From: Neisseria mucosa
Lineage (GTDB): Bacteria > Pseudomonadota > Gammaproteobacteria > Burkholderiales > Neisseriaceae
NCBI GenBank assembly: GCA_003028315.1
Contig: CP028150.1
Location: forward strand, 1,240,001 to 1,304,000
Length of the DNA stretch: 64,000 nucleotides
Direction of reading: 5' to 3'
Part shown: one piece after another, positions 35,816 through 44,099 of the stretch
Layout: the number at the start of each line of letters is the position of its first letter
How positions within the stretch are numbered: position 1 is the first letter of the stretch
Position numbers and translations under genes: made by a program
Notes under the pieces: generated by a model
What the model was told of the DNA's origin: nothing
Databases searched by the model: none
Seen by the model: the letters and a program-made list of their open reading frames with translations, nothing else

Positions 35816-36313
35816 TCAAACGGCTTCTTCCAACAGGCGTATCCCTTCATCGCCCAAAGCAGCCGCCAAATCCGCCGCCCGTTCGTGTCCGCCCAAAACA
35901 AAATCGGGCAGGATTTCAGCCAGCGGCTTCATCACAAAGCTGCGTTCGTGCGCGCGCGGATGCGGTAGGGTCAGATGCGGGTCGCTGCTGGAAATGCCGT
36001 CAAAATCGATGATGTCCAGGTCCAATGTGCGCGGGGCGTTTCGGAACGTGCGTTTCCGCCCGAAATCCGCCTCGATGCGGTTCAACACGGCAAGCAGCGA
36101 AACGCCGTCCAATGAAGTGCGGACGGAACAAACGGCGTTGACGAAATCAGGCTGATTGTCGTAGCCGACCGGCGCGGTCAAATATAACGAGGAAGTTTTT
36201 TCGATTTGAATCTGCGGATGCGCCTCCAGCGCGGATAAGGCGGCGCGGACTTGGCGGGCAGGTTCGGCAAGGTTGCTGCCCAAAGCGATGACGGCAAAAT
36301 GGGTTTGCGGCAT
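35816..36313 (-). CDS. folK: 2-amino-4-hydroxy-6-hydroxymethyldihydropteridine pyrophosphokinase
   Basis: 165 residues. It transfers pyrophosphate to the pterin in folate synthesis. The ALGSNLAEPARQV start, the RTLDLDIIDFDG metal-binding segment and HPRAHERSFVMKPLAEI are the HPPK signatures, all complete. It precedes the kinase gene in the same direction but with an intervening terminator. Confidence 0.96.
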   Translation of the reverse strand: MPQTHFAVIALGSNLAEPARQVRAALSALEAHPQIQIEKTSSLYLTAPVGYDNQPDFVNAVCSVRTSLDGVSLLAVLNRIEADFGRKRTFRNAPRTLDLDIIDFDGISSSDPHLTLPHPRAHERSFVMKPLAEILPDFVLGGHERAADLAAALGDEGIRLLEEAV

Positions 36314-36328
36314 TTTCAGACGACCTCT

Positions 36329-36703
36329 TTAAAACGGCAGCGTTTTGGTTTTGGCAAGATAGACGATGCAGCCGACGCAAGCCATCGACAACACATAAAT
36401 GGCGTAAAACTTCGGCGAACGCGGACGGGAGCGCATCATGACCATGCCCAGCCCGATGTAAACCAGCAGCAGCAGAATTTTGCTGCCGAGCCACGGCGAA
36501 TTGAAGGGCGAAAAGTGGGTAATCTTCATCAGCCACAAGCCGGTAAAGAGCAGCATGGTGTCGTTGAGATGGGGAAGGGCTTTCCAGATACCCGCCAAAG
36601 GTTTATCGGGATGCCGCCAAAGCAGGAAAAAGCGGATATTGAACACCAAAATGGTGATGGTGACGAAAATCTGATGGCTGTATTTTACAAACAGATATTG
36701 CAT
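36329..36703 (-). CDS. SirB2-family membrane protein
   Basis: 124 residues with about four transmembrane segments. The start MQYLFVKYSHQIFVTITI and the conserved WRHPDKPLAGIWKALPHLNDTMLL pattern match the SirB2 (invasion regulator B homologue) family, whose biochemical role is unknown. It ends 15 bases before folK and is likely co-transcribed with it. Confidence 0.85.
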   Translation of the reverse strand: MQYLFVKYSHQIFVTITILVFNIRFFLLWRHPDKPLAGIWKALPHLNDTMLLFTGLWLMKITHFSPFNSPWLGSKILLLLVYIGLGMVMMRSRPRSPKFYAIYVLSMACVGCIVYLAKTKTLPF

Positions 36704-36755
36704 AGCGGTCGCACGTTATTGTTTTTGAAAGAAGCGCCTATTCTACCCCAAACAT

Positions 36756-37325
36756 TCATTCTTGACGTAACTTTTCAAACGCCAACAAATACGGCGGGCA
36801 GTTGCGGCGGTTGATAAAACCATAACGCAAAACGGCAAATTCATCCTGCGGCAACCGCTGCGCCCAATCTTCGATTGCCTGCGCTTCATGCTGCCCCGCC
36901 TCATGTCCCGGATACAGCACGGCAACCGCCAGCCCGCCCGTTTTCAGCAGCGATAAGGCGGATGTCAACGCGCGGATGCTGGTTGCCGCTTCTGTCGTAC
37001 AGCTTTTATCGCCGCCGGGCAGCCAGCCGAAATTGAATACTGCCGCGTCCAACGGTTCGCGGATGTGGGTGGCTAGATTTTCATGTCCGTCCAATATCAG
37101 TTCCACCCTATCCGCCATGCCGGCTTCTTCCAAGCGCATTCGGGTGTTTGCCAATGCCTGCTCTTGAACGTCAAACGCCCACACTTTCCCGCCGCTGCCG
37201 ATCGAACGCGCCAACATCAGCGTATCGTTGCCGTTTCCCGCCGTACCGTCCAAAGCGCGGGTATCAGGTTTTAAGGCTTGTTTGAGAAGCGAGTGTGCAA
37301 AAGGGAGGATGTTTTCGAGCTGCAT
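36756..37325 (-). CDS. SAM-dependent methyltransferase, YtqB/MnmM family
   Basis: 189 residues. It has the class I methyltransferase fold with ALDGTAGNGNDTLMLA (SAM-binding) near residue 24, the acidic AFDVQEQAL strand end and the NFGWLPGGDK motif, characteristic of the YtqB group. In other bacteria that group methylates 5-aminomethyl-2-thiouridine at tRNA position 34. The NxPxGD-type active site here reads LPGGDKS. It stands between hfq and the SirB2-like gene in the same direction. Confidence 0.85.
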   Translation of the reverse strand: MQLENILPFAHSLLKQALKPDTRALDGTAGNGNDTLMLARSIGSGGKVWAFDVQEQALANTRMRLEEAGMADRVELILDGHENLATHIREPLDAAVFNFGWLPGGDKSCTTEAATSIRALTSALSLLKTGGLAVAVLYPGHEAGQHEAQAIEDWAQRLPQDEFAVLRYGFINRRNCPPYLLAFEKLRQE

Positions 37326-37352
37326 AAAATTAAAGGTCGTCTGAAAATAAAA

Positions 37353-37382
37353 ATACCTTACCGGCCAAGCGGTAAGGTATCA
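37353..37382 (-). terminator. Rho-independent terminator of hfq
   Basis: Stem ATACCTTACCG / CGGTAAGGTAT followed on the minus strand by a T-rich tail, 25 bases after the hfq stop. Confidence 0.85.
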
Positions 37383-37406
37383 GAATCGATTAATGCGTTA
37401 CATACA

Positions 37407-37697
37407 TTATTCGGCAGGTTGTTGCACGGTCTCAACTTGAACCGGGGCAGCCGCAGCGGCTTGGGGTTTGTTCTCGTGTTGCAGGCTCACGGCACGGGCA
37501 GGAACGATCGTTGAGATAGCGTGTTTATAAACCATTTGGGTAACGGAAGTATTACGCAGCAGAACGACGTATTGGTCAAACGACTCGACTTGGCCTTGCA
37601 GTTTGATACCGTTGACCAGATAAATCGAAACCGGAACGTGCTCTTTACGCAACGCATTCAAAAAAGGATCTTGTAACATTTGTCCTTTAGCTGTCAT
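37407..37697 (-). CDS. hfq: RNA chaperone Hfq
   Basis: 96 residues. The Sm1 motif lies in FLNALRKEHVPVSIYLVNGIKLQGQVESFDQ-type sequence (residues about 11-40) and Sm2 in YKHAISTIVPAR. The hexamer pairs small RNAs with target messages. The C-terminal tail after about residue 70 is Ala/Pro/Val-rich, as in Neisseria Hfq. Start at 37697 has an AGGA-like site. The 370-bp gap to der presumably contains its promoter, which I could not assign with confidence. Confidence 0.97.
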   Translation of the reverse strand: MTAKGQMLQDPFLNALRKEHVPVSIYLVNGIKLQGQVESFDQYVVLLRNTSVTQMVYKHAISTIVPARAVSLQHENKPQAAAAAPVQVETVQQPAE

Positions 37698-38023
37698 ATT
37701 CTAAGCTCCATTATTATGATTTTGAAATCGTTTTGAAAACGAACATGAGTCGGATTGTAGACCCGAACGAGAAAAATTACCAACTATTTTTCCGTAAGAA
37801 TATGCAAACCTCTATCAAACGACGGGCTTTCCAACGATTTTTTACCCAAATGCGTTATACAAATCATTTCAATACGAACGATTTTTACCATAGGGAACAG
37901 GTTGGCAGATTTGGATTTTCAGACGACCTTACTATCAGATAAAACATTTTTATTACAATACCTTAGCTAAAACCTTTAAGAGGATTCACCTCCAACCGCC
38001 CTACTCACCCCGGCTGCAATCTA
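37698..38023. other. Intergenic region between der and hfq
   Basis: The hfq promoter should lie here on the minus strand. One single uptake sequence is at about 37915. A 69-codon frame on the plus strand runs through that uptake sequence and is not considered a gene. No RNA gene is recognised. Confidence 0.5.
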
Positions 38024-38052
38024 AAAGGGGGCATACCTCGTGGCACGCCCCT
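38024..38052 (-). terminator. Rho-independent terminator of der
   Basis: On the minus strand GGGGCGTGCC and GGTATGCCCC pair around ACGA and are followed by CTTTT. It lies 14 bases after the der stop. Confidence 0.8.
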
Positions 38053-38065
38053 TGTTCCGTCAGAT

Positions 38066-39523
38066 TTATTTGCTGTGCTGTTTTTTCACGCTGACTTTGG
38101 TTTTCTTTTTAAAACGGTTTTTCTCTTCCTTGCGGCCTTCGCGTTTTTCGATGCGGTTGCTCAGGCTGACGCGGCGCAGCGGTTTTTTCTTCGGTTTGTC
38201 TTCCGCATTTTCATACGGGTTTTCCGAAACATTGTATTGAATCCGCAGCGGCGTGCCTTGCAGGTTGAAGGCTTTACGGAAGGTCTGGGTCAGGTAGCGC
38301 GTATAGCTGTCGGAAATCGCGTGCAGCGAATTGCCGTGTACCACAATCACGGGCGGGTTCATGCCGCCTTGGTGGGCATAGCGCATTTTCGGGCGCACCA
38401 AACCTGCGCGCGGCGGCTGTTGGCGCTCGATGGCGCTTTGCAGGACGCGGGTGATTTTCGGCGTCGGCATCTTAATCATGGCAGCGTTGTAGGCTGCCTG
38501 AATGCTGTCGAACAACCCGTCTATACCGCGTTCTTTCAATGCGGAAATGAAGTGGAACTTGGCAAAATCGAGGAAATACAGTTTGCGGGAAATGTCGCGT
38601 TTGATCTGTTCGCGGCGCTCTTCGCTGATGCCGTCCCATTTATTGACGGCAACCACCAGCGCGCGCCCTGCTTCCAAGGCGAAACCGGCAATCGTGGCAT
38701 CTTGGTCGGCGATGTCTTGCTGCGCGTCCAATACCAAAACGGCAACGTTTGCCGCCTCAACCGCCTGCATCGCTTTGATAACGGAGAACTTTTCCACAGC
38801 CTCATCGACTTTGCCGCGACGGCGCACGCCTGCGGTATCGATGATGGTAAACGGTTTGCCTTCGCGTTCGAAATCGATGTGGATGCTGTCGCGCGTCGTG
38901 CCCGCCATATCGAAGGCAATCACGCGCTCTTCGCCGAGAATGGCGTTAACCAGCGTGGATTTGCCGACGTTCGGACGACCGATAACGGCAAAAACGGGAT
39001 GTTTAACGTCGGCTTCTTCGGCTTCAGGGTCGGGGAATTTTTCTAAAATTTCTTCAATCAGGTAATACACGCCGTCGCCGTGCGCGCCGGAAATAACGTG
39101 CGGTTCGCCCAATGCCAGTTCGTAAAACTCGGCGGCAAGCACGGCTCTGTTGCCGCCCTCGCCTTTGTTTACCGCCAGATAAACGGGGCGCGGGCTTTGG
39201 CGCAGGCGGTCGGCGATGATTTTGTCTTGCGGGGTCAGACCAGTGCGGCCGTCCACCAAGAACACGACGGAATCGGCTTCATCGACAGCCTGCAAAGTCT
39301 GTTTCGCCATTTCGTGCAAAATCCCACTGTCCACAACCGGCTCGAAACCGCCGGTATCGATGACGAGATAAGGTTTGCTGCCGATTTTGCCGTGTCCGTA
39401 ATGGCGGTCGCGGGTCAGGCCGGGCAGGTCGTGCACAAGCGCGTCTTTGGTGCGCGTCAGGCGGTTGAACAAGGTGGATTTGCCAACATTCGGGCGGCCG
39501 ACAAGGGCGATGGTGGGTTTCAT
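38066..39523 (-). CDS. der: Ribosome-assembly GTPase Der (EngA)
   Basis: 485 residues from ATG 39523 (MKPTIALVGRPNVGKST); the frame extends 50 codons upstream through an uptake sequence and is not used. It has two tandem GTPase domains, each with a GRPNVGKST P-loop (residues 8-16 and about 183-191) and NKWDG/NKGEG-type G4 motifs, then a KH-like domain and a basic tail. It matures the 50S subunit. An exact copy of a non-host uptake word (AGGCTGCCTGAA) is embedded at 38491-38502. Confidence 0.97.
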   Translation of the reverse strand: MKPTIALVGRPNVGKSTLFNRLTRTKDALVHDLPGLTRDRHYGHGKIGSKPYLVIDTGGFEPVVDSGILHEMAKQTLQAVDEADSVVFLVDGRTGLTPQDKIIADRLRQSPRPVYLAVNKGEGGNRAVLAAEFYELALGEPHVISGAHGDGVYYLIEEILEKFPDPEAEEADVKHPVFAVIGRPNVGKSTLVNAILGEERVIAFDMAGTTRDSIHIDFEREGKPFTIIDTAGVRRRGKVDEAVEKFSVIKAMQAVEAANVAVLVLDAQQDIADQDATIAGFALEAGRALVVAVNKWDGISEERREQIKRDISRKLYFLDFAKFHFISALKERGIDGLFDSIQAAYNAAMIKMPTPKITRVLQSAIERQQPPRAGLVRPKMRYAHQGGMNPPVIVVHGNSLHAISDSYTRYLTQTFRKAFNLQGTPLRIQYNVSENPYENAEDKPKKKPLRRVSLSNRIEKREGRKEEKNRFKKKTKVSVKKQHSK

Positions 39524-39768
39524 GATGAGGTCTTTCTGTGTCAAGTGTCGGTTCGGAAGCGAACCTGCAACACAAGCAGGTGTTTTCAAAACACGGTAGG
39601 TTAAAAAAGATAAGGGGTCGTCTGAAAATAGATTCAACAGCAACAATGGCTTGAGCTGGAATTTCCGTCCCATACAGCCATCTTTGACTTGGGGAACTTG
39701 CCTGCGCTTATCAACTACAAATATGGTATGGCGAGTTTCATCCAGCCATAGTTAATGGATTTTACGCA

Positions 39769-39945
39769 ATGAAAAAAATCATCTTAACATCACTATGCAT
39801 TTTTCTCCCTGTAAATTTCGGGATTGGCTTATTGCTCGGCGTGTATCAAACAGACCGACCACTCAAAATCATAGTCTCATTAATTATCAGCACGCTTTTT
39901 TATATCGTACCTATGTATTTTCTACTCAAACGCAAAGCCAAATAA
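39769..39945 (+). CDS. Small two-pass membrane protein
   Basis: 58 codons from ATG 39769 encode a basic start (MKKIILTS), a first hydrophobic segment (about 4-23), a polar turn YQTDRP, a second hydrophobic segment (about 32-52) and a basic end KRKAK. The coherent topology and positive-inside ends support a real gene, though no strong ribosome site is visible (TTTACGCA precedes). It is divergent from der. Function unknown. Confidence 0.55.
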   Translation: MKKIILTSLCIFLPVNFGIGLLLGVYQTDRPLKIIVSLIISTLFYIVPMYFLLKRKAK

Positions 39946-40045
39946 TCTGCCTTTTCAGACGACCTGTTCGGCGAATCTTGTCCCTGCATGATGCATATTC
40001 AAACAAAAGGTCGTCTGAAAATATAGTGGAACACAATTAAAACAG

Positions 40046-40078
40046 ACAAGGCTTGCCGGAAAGATTCCGACAAGCCAC
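40046..40078 (-). terminator. Hairpin after yfgM
   Basis: On the minus strand GGCTTGTCGG and CCGGCAAGCC pair with one mismatch and are followed by TTGTCTGTTTT, about 27 bases beyond the yfgM stop. A single degenerate uptake sequence lies between. Confidence 0.7.
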
Positions 40079-40104
40079 ATAGTCTTTCAATTTTTCAGAT
40101 GACC

Positions 40105-40734
40105 TTATTTTTGCGAATCCAGCTTCATTTGCAGCAATTCGCGTTCGATGGCGTCTTTAGGCAGCTTTTCCAAAGCCTGCTGATAGCTTTGCGCGGCTTC
40201 TTTGGTTTTGTTTTGCGCGGCATAAACATCGCCTTTCGCTTCCAAAAGCAGCGGCTCGAAATCTGCTTCAACTTTCGTATTCAAGGCTGCAATCGCGGCA
40301 TCGTATTTTTTCTGCTGCAACAGGACGATGCCCAAACGCTGCGCCGCCAATGCTTGAACCAGCGGGGCTTTTTGGTTTTTCAACACCCAGTTCAGATGAC
40401 CTTCCGCCACATCGTAACGGCGGGCATCATATTCGGTCGCAGCCGCCATCAGCGTCGCTTGCGCGGCGGCAATGGAGTCCGGGTAATTTTGCTGGAGGTT
40501 GGTCAAATCGGCATTCACTTCGGCTTGCGAGGCTTTTGCCTGCATTTTATCGACGATTTTCGCCAATACTTCGGCAGCTTCCTGACTTTGCGAGGCTTTA
40601 TGGCTCTTATACATGGTATAGCCCAAATAGCCCAATGCCGCCGCGATCAGCAGGGCAAACAGCCATCGGCCGGTACTTTTCCAAAAGTATTTAAAATTGT
40701 CTAATTCTTGTTGTTCTTCGAGATGGGCTGCCAT
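40105..40734 (-). CDS. yfgM: YfgM-like tetratricopeptide membrane-anchored protein
   Basis: 209 residues: a cytoplasmic N-terminus (MAAHLEEQQELDNFKYFWK), one transmembrane segment (about 23-40) and a periplasmic domain of TPR-like helices (ATLMAAATEYDARRYDVAEGHLNWVL and following). YfgM associates with SecYEG and periplasmic chaperones. The start directly abuts the hisS stop with no gap, so the two are translationally coupled. The usual next gene, bamB, is missing between yfgM and der here. Confidence 0.92.
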   Translation of the reverse strand: MAAHLEEQQELDNFKYFWKSTGRWLFALLIAAALGYLGYTMYKSHKASQSQEAAEVLAKIVDKMQAKASQAEVNADLTNLQQNYPDSIAAAQATLMAAATEYDARRYDVAEGHLNWVLKNQKAPLVQALAAQRLGIVLLQQKKYDAAIAALNTKVEADFEPLLLEAKGDVYAAQNKTKEAAQSYQQALEKLPKDAIERELLQMKLDSQK

Positions 40735-42030
40735 TTATGCGTTCTTCCATTGTTGTAAAGTGTGGATTAAATCGTCGGCGGCGACGGTTTGCTGACCGTG
40801 TGCGCCGTTCATGTCTTTAAGCGTAACCGTACCGTTCGCCAATTCGTCTTGCGCAACAATCAGGGCAAAGCGCGCGCCGCTGTTGTCGGCTTTTTTCATT
40901 TGCGCTTTCAGGCTTTGATAGCCGGAATGCTGCATCACGTTGAAACCTTGTGCGCGTAAGGCTTGCGCGTATTTCATCACTTGCAAATCCGCGCCCTCGC
41001 CCTGATGCATGGCGTACACGTCAGGCGCGGCATTGACTTCCAGCGAACCGTATTCGCTAACCAGCAGCAGCAGCCGCTCGATGCCCATTGCAAAGCCGAT
41101 AGACGGAGCGGGCTTGCCGCCGAGTTCTTCAATCAAACCGTCGTAACGGCCGCCGCCGCACACCGTCGCCTGCGCGCCGAGTTTGTCGGTCGTCCATTCA
41201 AAAACGGTTTGGTTGTAATAATCCAAGCCGCGCACCAGCCGCGGATTTTCAACATATTGAATGCCCAAGCCTTCCAGCATGGCTTTGAAACGGCTGTAAT
41301 GATTGCGCGATTCCTCGCCCAGATAATCAGTCAAATGCGGCGCGGCATTGCAGATTTCCTGCAAATCGGGATTTTTAGAATCCAAAACGCGCAACGGATT
41401 GGTTTTCAGACGACGTTTGCTGTCTTCATCCAATTTGTCTTCATAACGGGTCAGATATTCGACCAAAGCCGCACGGTGCGCCGCACGCTCTTCGCGGTTA
41501 CCCAAGCTGTTGATTTCCAAAGTCAGGTAATCGCGGATACCCAGCTTGTCCCACAAATCCGCCGACATCGCGATGATTTCGGCGTCGATGTCCGGACCTT
41601 CAAAACCCAACGCCTCGATACCGACCTGATGAAACTGGCGGTAGCGTCCTTTTTGCGGACGCTCGCGGCGGAACATCGGCCCCATGTACCACAGCTTTTG
41701 CGGGCTGTTGTACAACAGATTGTGTTCCACCACCGCACGCAGGCAGGATGCCGTACCCTCCGGCCGCAGACTCAGGCTCAAAGAATCGTTGGAATCGGAA
41801 AAAGTGTACATTTCCTTACCGACCACATCGGTTTCTTCGCCAATGGAGCGGACAAACAAACCCGTCTGCTCGACAATCGGCGTACGGATTTGCTGATAAC
41901 CATAAGCACGCGTCCAGCGGCCGACCACATCTTCAAACGCCTGCCAAAACGCAGCGGTCAGCTTGAAATCTTTTTGTTCGACGGGCAAAAGGTCGTTCAT
42001 GCCTTTGACGGATTGGATTTTTTGTGCCAT
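40735..42030 (-). CDS. hisS: Histidyl-tRNA synthetase
   Basis: 431 residues from ATG 42030 (MAQKIQSVKGMNDLLP). Class II motif 2 is in MFRRERPQKGRYRQFHQ, the histidine-specific segment RGLDYYNQTVFEW near 262 and motif 3 is GFAMGIERLL. The C-terminal anticodon-binding domain follows. It charges tRNA-His. Promoter and SD lie in the 42031-42119 interval. An uptake-like word is embedded near 41405. Confidence 0.97.
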   Translation of the reverse strand: MAQKIQSVKGMNDLLPVEQKDFKLTAAFWQAFEDVVGRWTRAYGYQQIRTPIVEQTGLFVRSIGEETDVVGKEMYTFSDSNDSLSLSLRPEGTASCLRAVVEHNLLYNSPQKLWYMGPMFRRERPQKGRYRQFHQVGIEALGFEGPDIDAEIIAMSADLWDKLGIRDYLTLEINSLGNREERAAHRAALVEYLTRYEDKLDEDSKRRLKTNPLRVLDSKNPDLQEICNAAPHLTDYLGEESRNHYSRFKAMLEGLGIQYVENPRLVRGLDYYNQTVFEWTTDKLGAQATVCGGGRYDGLIEELGGKPAPSIGFAMGIERLLLLVSEYGSLEVNAAPDVYAMHQGEGADLQVMKYAQALRAQGFNVMQHSGYQSLKAQMKKADNSGARFALIVAQDELANGTVTLKDMNGAHGQQTVAADDLIHTLQQWKNA

Positions 42031-42119
42031 TTCAAATAGGGATACCGGAATCAAAATAGTCGGCAATTATAGCTGATTTTTAAGGAGTTGTGAGGTTTTG
42101 GCAATGAAGGGTTTGGGCC

Positions 42120-42155
42120 AAAAGGTCGTCTAAAAAAATTTTCAGACAACCTTAT
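42120..42155. terminator. Mutated uptake-sequence pair
   Basis: The arms read AAAGGTCGTCTAAAAAA and TTTTCAGACAACCTT; each has lost a core base relative to AGGTCGTCTGAA, so both uptake function and stem strength are reduced. Confidence 0.5.
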
Positions 42156-42802
42156 TGGCTCAAATTCAAAATGCACGCCACCATTTTATCTGGCCGACTG
42201 CGTACTCCGTCTGACATTTCGGACTTCAAGTAAAAAAACGATGTATCACGTTCAGCTTCCTCTTCATAAATAATTTGTATAAAAGAGTAACACCATTCTC
42301 ATTATATTCACCAAGAATAAATATACAACAGCATATATCATCTTGACTGCCGTATATCTCACCATTTCACATAATGAACAAATATGTGAATATTAAGAAA
42401 AAAGATAACAAAATAATAGATGAACTCACACCAACCATTTTTACAAGCAAATTTTTTATATAATTTGCGTAAAATAATATTGAATGCAATCATCAAAGCA
42501 AATGTTATGTACAAATTTGACATTTCGCATCACCATTCAAATTGGAGTCAGCAGCGGTTTTCTTGATGGAGAAGATGCAGATAAATATGATGGCGAACAT
42601 CCACCAGCAGCTCCTCCTATAACTCCGCCAACAAATGATTTAATAAAGCCGGATTTTCACCGTCCTAAACAGCAGTATAATTAATCCCTAATTGATATTT
42701 TATAGGCTCTTATCCTTGGCTTTATTTTAAGCATACCATTTAAATTACGGCTTTCTTCCCATAAATAACTGACGTTACCATACAATTCTGCCTTTTCTCT
42801 TA
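42156..42802. other. AT-rich intergenic region, left part
   Basis: About 650 bp of low-GC sequence between hisS and the IS5-family element. It holds one possible short frame (42484-42684). No RNA gene or promoter is assigned. Confidence 0.5.
42484..42684 (+). CDS. Doubtful short ORF with Pro-rich acidic C-terminus
   Basis: 66 codons. The last ~40 residues (SGFLDGEDADKYDGEHPPA and a Pro-rich end) look like genuine protein rather than random translation, but there is no ribosome site and the N-terminal half is unconvincing. It may be the remnant of a longer gene in the AT-rich block. Confidence 0.25.
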   Translation: MQSSKQMLCTNLTFRITIQIGVSSGFLDGEDADKYDGEHPPAAPPITPPTNDLIKPDFHRPKQQYN

Positions 42803-42843
42803 GAACGTGTTCATTGTCTCAGCCTCTGCTGTAAACTATCGGC

Positions 42844-43152
42844 ATGAACAGAAAAACCTACCCAAGCGATATCAGTCGCGAGCAATTTGCGCCTCTCCTT
42901 CCCCTGCTGGAAAGTGCCCGTAAACGCACAGCGCCACGCCAGGTGGACTTGTACGATGTCTTTTGTGCCATTCTCTACCTGCAACGCACTGGCTGCTCCT
43001 GGCGCGCTTTGCCGGGCGACTTCCCCAAATGGCGCACCGTGCATTCCTACTTCCAGAGATGGACCAAACCACGCGAGAGTGGCATCAGCATCCTTGAGGA
43101 AGCATTAAAAAAATCAGGTAGTTGCGGAGCGCCGCAAGCAGGGGCGCCATGA
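42844..43152 (+). CDS. IS5-family transposase, N-terminal frame (OrfA)
   Basis: 102 residues with the DUF4096-like N-terminal part: MNRKTYPSDISREQFAPLL and CSWRALPGDFPKWRTVHSYF are hallmarks of this group. The frame continues past the A7 run at 43107-43113 and ends in a stop; a -1 slip there would fuse it to OrfB. It probably binds the inverted repeats. Confidence 0.9.
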   Translation: MNRKTYPSDISREQFAPLLPLLESARKRTAPRQVDLYDVFCAILYLQRTGCSWRALPGDFPKWRTVHSYFQRWTKPRESGISILEEALKKSGSCGAPQAGAP

Positions 43153-43186
43153 AGCAACTACTTTCCTGATTATTGATGCGCAGAGT

Positions 43187-43636
43187 GTGAAGAACACGGA
43201 TACCGCCATGGAAAAAGGCTACGATGCGGGCAAGAAGGTTAGCGGTATCAAGCGACATATAGCGGTTGACACGCAAGGTTTGCCGCATGCCCTTGCGGTA
43301 ACGACGGCGGATGTTACGGATAGAAAAGGCTGCCTGGTAGCATTGGAACGTGGGCGGGATAATCTTGGTGCGATACAAAAAATCCTTGCTGACGGTGGTT
43401 ACACGGGTAAGGCATTTGCTTCGTCGGTACAGGAGTTGATTGGTGCGGAGGTAGAGATTGCCAAACGAAACGAATTGCACCGTTTTGCAGTATTGCCGAA
43501 GCGATGGGTAGTAGAGCGCAGCTTTTCCTGGTTGGAAAAGAACAGGCGGCTTTGGAAAAACTGCGAGCGTAAGTTGAGTACCAGTCTGCAAATGGTAGCT
43601 TTGGCTTTCTTGGGAGTCCTGCTACGAAGACTATGA
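43187..43636 (+). CDS. IS5-family transposase, C-terminal frame (OrfB)
   Basis: The annotated GTG start gives 149 residues, but the frame is open back to the A7 run at 43107-43113, where a -1 frameshift from OrfA would produce one fusion transposase. The DDE residues fall in LIIDAQSVK (just upstream of the GTG), ILADGGYTGKAF and VVERSFSWLEKNRR. The fused product would be about 260 residues. Confidence 0.9.
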   Translation: MKNTDTAMEKGYDAGKKVSGIKRHIAVDTQGLPHALAVTTADVTDRKGCLVALERGRDNLGAIQKILADGGYTGKAFASSVQELIGAEVEIAKRNELHRFAVLPKRWVVERSFSWLEKNRRLWKNCERKLSTSLQMVALAFLGVLLRRL

Positions 43637-43647
43637 ACACGCTCTTA

Positions 43648-44099
43648 TATCATAAGGTATGCCTACCATACTCAAGCCCATATTCTTATTCCGATTATTT
43701 TCTTGAAGTTCAGTTGAAATGAAAATAAACTTGCTGGGTCTGTCTGGATGTAGATAGCAGAAGATAATTCCGAATGCCAACTTTCACTATTTACATAAAT
43801 GACAGCAGCTTATAATTTAACCCTTTCCCTATCAGTAAAGAAAATTCAGCTAAAGCAACAGACGGCACAAAGGAAAAATTGGGATGAAAATATTTTTCAT
43901 GCCTTCCTCGGTTTCTCATCATATTTTTTAAAAAATTAATTTATCAAATATTTATTGTCAACAATTTTTGTAAATTTTTTTTTAAAAAATGATGATAAAA
44001 CGCTAAATCAAAAGCTTAAATCCGTTTAGACAGTCGAATTTATCAATTACAGAACCATTCAATCATTTTTATACAATTTTTTTATAAGCAATCCGCCGC
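43648..44099. other. AT-rich intergenic region, right part
   Basis: About 450 bp without a recognisable gene, with long A and T runs around 43915-44000. Together with 42156-42802 it forms one low-GC block into which the IS5-family element has inserted. It probably includes the promoter of the pseudouridine synthase gene. Confidence 0.5.

Larger units (their letters stand above)
42803..43644 (+). mobile_element. IS5-family element (IS427/IS1031-like), 842 bp
   Basis: Terminal inverted repeats GAACGTGTTCATTGTCT at 42803 and, on the other strand, GAGCGTGTTCATAGTCT ending at 43644. It is flanked by a 3-bp direct repeat TTA (42800-42802 and 43645-43647), as expected for TNA-type targets. It encodes a transposase split into two frames by a run of seven A. 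Nearly perfect ends suggest a recent insertion. Confidence 0.9.

Noticed and set aside
37733..37942. 69-codon frame between hfq and der
   Set aside because: It includes a translated uptake sequence and lacks a ribosome site; the interval is more likely the hfq promoter region.
40022..40031. ATATAGTGGA, like a Correia end
   Set aside because: Short match without further similarity.
42844..43152. Reading the IS5 and IS630 split frames as pseudogenes
   Set aside because: Both break at a run of seven A with frames overlapping by a -1 shift, and the ends are intact, which fits programmed frameshifting rather than decay.
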